Part shown: positions 59,451-64,000 of the stretch, one piece after another
Layout: each line of letters begins with the position of its first letter
How positions within the stretch are numbered: position 1 is the first letter of the stretch
Origin: Streptomyces hygroscopicus
GTDB lineage: Bacteria > Actinomycetota > Actinomycetes > Streptomycetales > Streptomycetaceae
DNA: 64,000 bases
Reading direction: 5' to 3'
Assembly (NCBI GenBank): GCA_002021875.1
Contig: CP018627.1
Span: forward strand, 682,001-746,000
The notes under the pieces: generated by a model
The model's input: only the letters and a program-made list of their open reading frames with translations
Told to the model about the DNA's origin: nothing
Database searches by the model: none
Made by a program: the position numbers and the translations under genes

Positions 59451-61496
59451 TCAGGGGCGTGGCGCCGTCTGCACGGTGAGTGGTTCATGGCTGGTGACGT
59501 CGCCGGAGCCGCGGCGGGTGAAGCGCATGGCGACACAGGCACCCACGTACAGCACCGCCACGACCAGCAGCAGCGCCTGATAGCCCGTGAGCAGGGCCAG
59601 ATACTCCAGGGTGCCGCCGAACAGGGAGCCCAGCAGGTTGGCGCCGAAGGCCGCCGTGGGGTCGGAGGTCGCCGCCAGCCGGTCGGAGAAGATGAGGTTG
59701 GCGCAGAAGATGGGGGCGAAGGCCAGTGCGATCGCGGCGGCCAGCCGAGGGGCGAAGGGCAGCCCCAGCACCAGATGGGACGGGATCAGCCAGGCGATCG
59801 CGAGGCTGGCGAAGAGCATCAGCTGCAGCACGAGCTGATTGACCTGGCGCAGCCTGCGCCGGACCTCCACCGCGCACAGCACTGCGACCAGCACCCCCGC
59901 GAAGACCATGGCGTTGACCAGCCACGTGGTGCCGAAGTAGAGGGCGAAGCCGATCACGTTCTTGGTCTCCAGCAGCATGAACGCCGCGCCGAGCAGGAAC
60001 ATGTCGACATAGCGGGCGGTGCGCCGCAGCCGGACCCCGGTCAGCCGTACGGACACCAGGGTCACCAGCAGGATCGCGCCCAGGACCCCGATGTAGAGGG
60101 TGGGGATGGTGCGGTGCAGCAGATACGGGAACGGATGGTCGTCACTGGCGGCCGAGGGCACCGGGCCCGAGGGGCGCCAGGCGGAGGCGGTGCAGGACTG
60201 GTTGCTCGAGGTGACACCGGCCACCAGGATGGCCGCCTTCTTGCCTCCGTAGTGGGTGATGCAGGGGGCGTGTCCGAAGACGGAGGTGAGCGTGGAGCCG
60301 AACCGGTCGATGAGCCAGTTCTGCCGGTAGTAGTTGTACATGGCGAACGCGCCGCCGGGGGCGAGGTGGCGGTGGGCCGCCTCGAATGCCTGCCGGGTGA
60401 ACAGATAGCTCTCCAGGCGCAGGTTGCTGGCGCCCGAGACCAGGGTCAGGGAGTCCGGCAGGGCGAGGACGACCAGGTCGTAGCGGGTCTTGGTGCGTTC
60501 GAGGAAGGCCCGGCCGTCGTTGATGTGCACGTGCACCCGGGGGTTGGCGTAGGGGCGGGCCGGGTGCAGTGACGCACCGATCTCCTGCAGCCGGGGGTCG
60601 ATCTCCACCGCGTCCACCCGCTGGGCGCCGTGGGCGAGCGCCATCGCCACGTCGTTGCCGTTGCCGGCGCCGATGACCAGCACCCGGCGGTGGGAGTTCC
60701 TCGGGGTTTCGCGGTAGGGCTGCTCATACGGGGAGCCCGGGCGTCCGAGCACCTTCAGCGGGGCGATGGACTGGTGCGGTACACCATTGGCGGAGATCTT
60801 GTAGTCCCGGCTGCCGGAGGTCGGCCTGGTCACCTCGATCTTGTAGTACGGGGACCAGGAGATGCCGCTGGCCGCCGTCTCCAGCGCCAGGACGGCCACC
60901 ATCAGGGCGAGCGGGACCGTATACCGGATGGTGTTGCGGCGGCCGCCGAGGGTCAGCAATGCCACCGCGGCGAGCACGCCCCACACCACCGACGGTGCGC
61001 GCAGCCAGGACAGCAGCGCGAAGGACACCGAGCCGGTGAGCGAGCCGAGCAGGTCGTAGCGGTAAGCCTCCAGCGAGGGCAGTTGACGGAACTGATCGGC
61101 CGTCATCTTCCCGATCGCCATCATGATCAGCGCGGTCAGTCCGAAGAGCACCGGCAGGGTCACCCACTGGGGCAGACCGGTGGTCTTCACGGCGGTGAAG
61201 TAGATGACCTCACCGCTGGTCTGCCGTACCTGCACGGGGAACTCGCGCACCAAGACGACGAGAACGGCGAGCGGGACGGGCGCCCAGCGGGTGAGCCACT
61301 TCCCGCGGTCGGCGGGCATGAGGAATCCCAGGCCGATCCCGAGGAACGAGCCCAAGAGGATGAAGTTCGAGAAATAGCTCAGATGGACGATATTGGCGCC
61401 GGTCCACCGGATCAGCGCGAGCTCGACGAAGAGCATGGTGGCGCTGGCCAGCAGCAGCCTCGCGCGCACGTTTTGCGGTCCTGGGCTGTGCTCCAT
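59451..61496 (-). CDS. Membrane-embedded spermidine-synthase-like protein
   Basis: The 681-residue protein has N-terminal helices (about 12-205), then a spermidine-synthase/methyltransferase-type SAM-binding domain (about 270-430: RVLVIGAGNGNDVAMALAHGAQRVDAVEIDPRL, INDGRAFLERTKTRYDLVVLALPDSLTLVSG), then more helices (about 485-665). Fused membrane plus aminopropyltransferase-like domains are a recognised bacterial type of unknown substrate. The usual D-x-x-D/P catalytic stretch of SpeE is here YDLVVLALPD. ATG 61496 is used, though a nearby upstream GTG is possible. No polyamine genes are adjacent. Confidence 0.82.
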   Translation of the reverse strand: MEHSPGPQNVRARLLLASATMLFVELALIRWTGANIVHLSYFSNFILLGSFLGIGLGFLMPADRGKWLTRWAPVPLAVLVVLVREFPVQVRQTSGEVIYFTAVKTTGLPQWVTLPVLFGLTALIMMAIGKMTADQFRQLPSLEAYRYDLLGSLTGSVSFALLSWLRAPSVVWGVLAAVALLTLGGRRNTIRYTVPLALMVAVLALETAASGISWSPYYKIEVTRPTSGSRDYKISANGVPHQSIAPLKVLGRPGSPYEQPYRETPRNSHRRVLVIGAGNGNDVAMALAHGAQRVDAVEIDPRLQEIGASLHPARPYANPRVHVHINDGRAFLERTKTRYDLVVLALPDSLTLVSGASNLRLESYLFTRQAFEAAHRHLAPGGAFAMYNYYRQNWLIDRFGSTLTSVFGHAPCITHYGGKKAAILVAGVTSSNQSCTASAWRPSGPVPSAASDDHPFPYLLHRTIPTLYIGVLGAILLVTLVSVRLTGVRLRRTARYVDMFLLGAAFMLLETKNVIGFALYFGTTWLVNAMVFAGVLVAVLCAVEVRRRLRQVNQLVLQLMLFASLAIAWLIPSHLVLGLPFAPRLAAAIALAFAPIFCANLIFSDRLAATSDPTAAFGANLLGSLFGGTLEYLALLTGYQALLLVVAVLYVGACVAMRFTRRGSGDVTSHEPLTVQTAPRP

Positions 61497-61925
61497 GCCG
61501 ACCACGCTGTCATCCGGGACGGGACAGGTCGAGCACCCACACGGCCCGTGCCGTCGACCGGATGGCGGGCGTCCGGAGCAGCGGGAAGCGGCCCCGGCCA
61601 CTCGCCTTCCGTCCGCGCGCCACCTCGCCACCTCTCCCCTATCGAGGTCATTCGCGCAGGTCAGCCTCATGGCATGGGATGCGGTGCACCGGCCGCGCGG
61701 TGTGTGGTGGCCACGCCCCGGTACGTGGCCCGGCCCCGCTGCCCGGGTCACCGCCGTACGGCGTTCGGGTCATGGTCCGGGCGGTGTCCGTCACCTGCCC
61801 GGGCCAACGCCGGACGCCCGCGCGGAGGAGGCGGAAGGAATCCGCGCAGCGGGGCGGCGCCGCGAGCGCATCGGGCACTCCTGTGGCGCGGGTCGTGTCC
61901 GCACGGACCGGCCCGCATCGATGTG

Positions 61926-61941
61926 TACAATGCCCACATTG
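61926..61941 (+). promoter_or_regulatory. -10 element and candidate operator of the TetR gene
   Basis: TACAAT (61926-61931) makes a good -10; CAATG-CCCA-CATTG (61928-61941) is a perfect 5-bp-arm inverted repeat over it and just before ATG 61943. This fits autorepression and a near-leaderless transcript. The remaining 446-nt gap 61497-61942, shared with the divergent spermidine-synthase-like gene, shows no other clear element. Confidence 0.5.
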
Positions 61942-61942
61942 A

Positions 61943-62554
61943 ATGATGGAGGTGTGGACACTGTCAACATCGACCGGCTCGGGCTACCACCACGGGGATC
62001 TCCGAGCGGCCCTGCTCGACTCCGCCCTCGCGCTCCTCGACACCGAGGGCCCGGGCGGGCTGTCGCTGCGCGCGGTCGCCCGGCATGCCGGGGTCTCCCC
62101 GAACGCTCCCTACCGCCACTACCGCGACAAAGAGGCACTGCTCGCCGCCCTCGCCACCCGGGGCTTCACGGAGCTGGGCGAACGCCTCGCCGCGGCCGCC
62201 CCCGGGGACGACCCCGGCGCGGAGCTCATCGCCATGGCGTGTACGGCGGTCGACTACGCGCTCGACCACCCGGGGGTGTACCGCCTCATGTTCGGGCAGC
62301 CCTGCAGCACTCACCCCGACGCCATCGCCACCTCCGACGCGGCGATCGCCTTCGTGGCGAAACGCATCGCGGCCGTCGCGGAACCGGCGCGGCGCGAGGC
62401 GCTGCTGACCGGCACCTGGTCGCTCGTTCACGGACTGAGCACACTTCTGCTCGACGAACGGCTCGGCACGCGGACGCGCGCCGAGGCCGGTGCCCTGGTG
62501 GAGACGGTCGTGCGCACCATGCTGGGCACCGGCCCCGAACGGCCGGAGGGGTAA
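61943..62554 (+). CDS. TetR-family regulator (WHG-type C-domain)
   Basis: The 203-residue regulator has STGSGYHHGDLRAALLDSALALLDTEGPGGLSLRAVARHAGVSPNAPYRHYRDKEAL, a full TetR DNA-binding domain. The C-terminal domain has YALDHPGVYRLMFGQP and LLTGTWSLVHGLSTLLLDERLG, the WHG-domain pattern. The true start could be any of the clustered ATG/GTG codons from 61943. It may control the divergent spermidine-synthase-like gene or the convergent BNR gene; no partner is certain. Confidence 0.88.
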   Translation: MMEVWTLSTSTGSGYHHGDLRAALLDSALALLDTEGPGGLSLRAVARHAGVSPNAPYRHYRDKEALLAALATRGFTELGERLAAAAPGDDPGAELIAMACTAVDYALDHPGVYRLMFGQPCSTHPDAIATSDAAIAFVAKRIAAVAEPARREALLTGTWSLVHGLSTLLLDERLGTRTRAEAGALVETVVRTMLGTGPERPEG

Positions 62555-62562
62555 TCCGGGGC

Positions 62563-62613
62563 CGGGTGAACACCGCTTCGGTCAGTGGTCGTTCACCCGA
62601 TCGTTCACCCGGT
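62563..62613. terminator. Inverted repeat GGGTGAAC/GTTCACCC between convergent genes
   Basis: CCGGGTGAAC (62563-62572) can pair with GTTCACCCGG (62604-62613) or, over a shorter loop, with GTTCACCCG (62592-62600). Two alternative stems lie between the TetR and BNR-gene stops. GTTCACC is also the PHO-box word, but the spacing here is 12, not 11, so terminator function seems more likely. Confidence 0.4.
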
Positions 62614-63785
62614 CAGCCCCCCGCGGTGGCGAAGAAGGGCTTGCACACGGTGCCCACGTAGTCCGTGGCGATCTCCAGCACACGGCTGCCGTCCGCCGAG
62701 GGCAGCAGCGCCGAGCTGTAGTTGGGACACCAGTCGACCACCTTGGAGTCCACCCGCACCGGTGCGGGGATCGAACGCCACGCCCCGGTGCCACCGTTGC
62801 TGTTGGTCCACACGGTGGCACCGCTGCCGGCGGCGGTACTGCCGTCGGCGTTGTTCAGGACCTGGCCGATGAGGAACAGCTTGCCCCGGGGGTTGCCGGC
62901 CTCGGGGGCCCAGGCGAGGTTCGGTGTATGGGTGAAGTACTTGCCGTCGGCGGTTTCGGGACGGTAGCCGAGGTGAGCGGGGTCGCCCCAGTTCCAGCCG
63001 TCCTGCGAGGTCCGGTAGTGGACCACGCATGAGTACTGCCCCTGGGCGGCGCAGATCTCGTACGCCATGAAGTACTGGCCGTCGGGGAGCTTGCGCACGA
63101 TGGGCATACCGGGCCGGTCGGAGGCGAGCCTGCTGGCGACGGTGGCGTGGTGCCCCTCCCAGGTGATCCCGTCCGCGCTGCGGGCGGCGATCAGCTTCTG
63201 GCTGTGGGCGGGGTCGGTCTCGTCCGCGTAGTGGGCCACCAGGCGCCCACTGGAATCGATGGAGAACTCCGGCTCCCACAGCCCCCTGGTGCTGGGGGCG
63301 GTGGCCACGGTCGACAGATAGGACCAGGTACGGCCCTGGTCATTGCTGCGGAAGACGCGGATGGCCATCCGGCGGTCCGGCTCGTCCTGGCCGATGGAGG
63401 CGGACCACAGCAGGGTCCCGGCCGGCATGTCGCCGACCGCCTGCGGCAGTTCGTACAAGGTGGCGCAGCATTCGCCCTGGCCGCCCGACGCCTCGGGGTC
63501 GGCCACCTCGCCCACCTGGCGGAAGGTGGCGCCGTCGTCGGTGCTCTCGTAGATGGCGCCGATCCCGTCCGAGCCGCGGAAGGTGACCACCGAAGCGAGG
63601 ACGCGGCCGTTGGCGGCGCCGTTGTGCGCGAGCCGCAGGGCACGGGGGTAGAGGCCGGTGCCGTCGCGCAGCAGGGTGCCGGAGGCGGCCGCGGCCGGAG
63701 GCGCCTGGACGGCCAGGAGCGAGCCCAGGACGGTCAGGAGAGTCAGCAGAGTGGGCAGGAGGTGTCTTCGGTACAGCGTGGTCAT
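62613..63785 (-). CDS. Secreted BNR/sialidase-fold glycoside-hydrolase-like protein
   Basis: The 390-residue protein has a Sec signal (MTTLYRRHLLPTLLTLLTVL, cleavage after PPAAAA) and repeats of the Asp-box/BNR type (SNDQGRTWSYLS, SADGITWEGHH, STDDGATFRQV, SQDGWNWGDP). These predict a six-bladed beta-propeller as in sialidases and exo-arabinanases (GH33/GH93-like). No sialidase-type FRIP Arg is evident, so the enzyme activity is unclear. GAGGGAG precedes ATG 63785. An AACGTT-containing operator lies upstream at 63845-63871. Confidence 0.85.
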   Translation of the reverse strand: MTTLYRRHLLPTLLTLLTVLGSLLAVQAPPAAAASGTLLRDGTGLYPRALRLAHNGAANGRVLASVVTFRGSDGIGAIYESTDDGATFRQVGEVADPEASGGQGECCATLYELPQAVGDMPAGTLLWSASIGQDEPDRRMAIRVFRSNDQGRTWSYLSTVATAPSTRGLWEPEFSIDSSGRLVAHYADETDPAHSQKLIAARSADGITWEGHHATVASRLASDRPGMPIVRKLPDGQYFMAYEICAAQGQYSCVVHYRTSQDGWNWGDPAHLGYRPETADGKYFTHTPNLAWAPEAGNPRGKLFLIGQVLNNADGSTAAGSGATVWTNSNGGTGAWRSIPAPVRVDSKVVDWCPNYSSALLPSADGSRVLEIATDYVGTVCKPFFATAGG

Positions 63786-63844
63786 GCACGCTCCCTCGGG
63801 AGGAGTGGTGGAGGGGGGAAGAGCGGCCCGGGCCGTGCGTGGCG

Positions 63845-63871
63845 CAACGTTAAAGAGAATTTCCAACGTTG
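63845..63871. promoter_or_regulatory. Candidate operator with paired AACGTT sites upstream of the BNR gene
   Basis: CAACGTT (63845-63851) and AACGTTG (63865-63871) are perfect inverted repeats 13 nt apart, in the AT-rich promoter of the secreted BNR gene. Each arm contains AACGTT, itself a palindrome. LacI-family sugar-responsive repressors often bind such sites, so sugar regulation is plausible. Confidence 0.5.
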
Positions 63872-63950
63872 TAAATCCCTCGCGCACGCTTCCGCGAGGG
63901 CCGAGCGGGGCCTGACGAGAGCCAAGCCGGGCCGAGGTCGGCACGCGCTT

Positions 63951-63982
63951 CCGCCCCGTTACGCCGCGGCGTAACGGGGCGG
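63951..63982. repeat. 32-bp perfect palindrome at the window edge
   Basis: CCGCCCCGTTACGCCG (63951-63966) is followed directly by its complement CGGCGTAACGGGGCGG (63967-63982). Such perfect hairpins often act as terminators in Streptomyces; the gene on the far side lies outside the window. Confidence 0.75.
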
Positions 63983-64000
63983 GCGGGGTGGCCGGGGCAG

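Noticed and set aside
62592..62613. PHO box (GTTCACC repeats)
   Set aside because: Repeats are 12 bp apart rather than 11 and lie between convergent gene ends, so a terminator hairpin explains them better.

Overview
The window is high-GC actinobacterial DNA and almost certainly comes from a Streptomyces chromosome. The case rests on strong G/C preference at third codon positions, frequent GTG starts with GGAGG-type ribosome sites, and several leaderless or ATGA-coupled starts. It is supported by an AfsR/SARP regulator, a SigB/F/G-type sigma factor, many TetR/LysR/AraC/ArsR regulators, and Tat-exported enzymes and lipoproteins. I see no rRNA, tRNA, CRISPR array, prophage or insertion sequence. 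The left edge cuts an AlkA-type glycosylase gene.

Layout. 1-13 kb: AlkA C-terminus; FUSC-family membrane protein; a tightly coupled five-gene operon (3Fe-4S ferredoxin, ferredoxin reductase, two GT-C mannosyltransferase-like proteins, a lysyl-PG-synthase-type membrane protein); a CapA-like protein; a DksA/TraR zinc-finger protein; a sigma factor; a Tat-exported phospholipase C. 13-21 kb: AraC regulator divergent from a vdcBCD hydroxyarylic-acid decarboxylase operon, convergent with a TetR-P450 operon, then a large secreted beta-helix/F5-8/CBM6 protein. 21-26.5 kb: one minus-strand operon encoding a NitT/TauT-type ABC importer (binding lipoprotein, two permeases, ATPase) with a benzoylformate-decarboxylase-like ThDP enzyme inside it.

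26.5-34 kb: MDMPI and DinB proteins, a leaderless ArsR-SRPBCC fusion with an operator inside its promoter, two pentapeptide-repeat proteins, a tandemly duplicated small secreted-protein transcription unit, an ARMT1/DUF89 protein and a PiT phosphate transporter. 34-43.8 kb: an FAD monooxygenase + SnoaL-like operon divergent from a LysR regulator, a TauD/TfdA dioxygenase preceded by a possible leaderless short ORF, an AfsR-type regulator preceded by an 11-bp-period direct-repeat array, a DUF574 methyltransferase, a small hypothetical gene and an alpha/beta hydrolase. 43.9-50.4 kb: MEDS/HATPase anti-sigma-type regulator, class II fumarase, and an envelope-like locus (SDR, EamA-like transporter, polysaccharide deacetylase, divergent MGDG-synthase-like glycosyltransferase).

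50.5-56 kb: a second NitT/TauT-type ABC importer divergent from a CitA/DcuS-type two-component system, then a coiled-coil/histone-H1-tail/winged-helix DNA-binding protein. 57-64 kb: 2-hydroxyacid dehydrogenase, Tat lipoprotein of unknown role, membrane-embedded spermidine-synthase-like protein, TetR regulator and a secreted BNR/sialidase-fold protein. A recurring theme is uptake and conversion of small aromatic or organic acids (vdcBCD, ThDP decarboxylase, FAD monooxygenase, P450, two NitT/TauT importers), together with envelope and secreted functions. Specific substrates cannot be read from the sequence.
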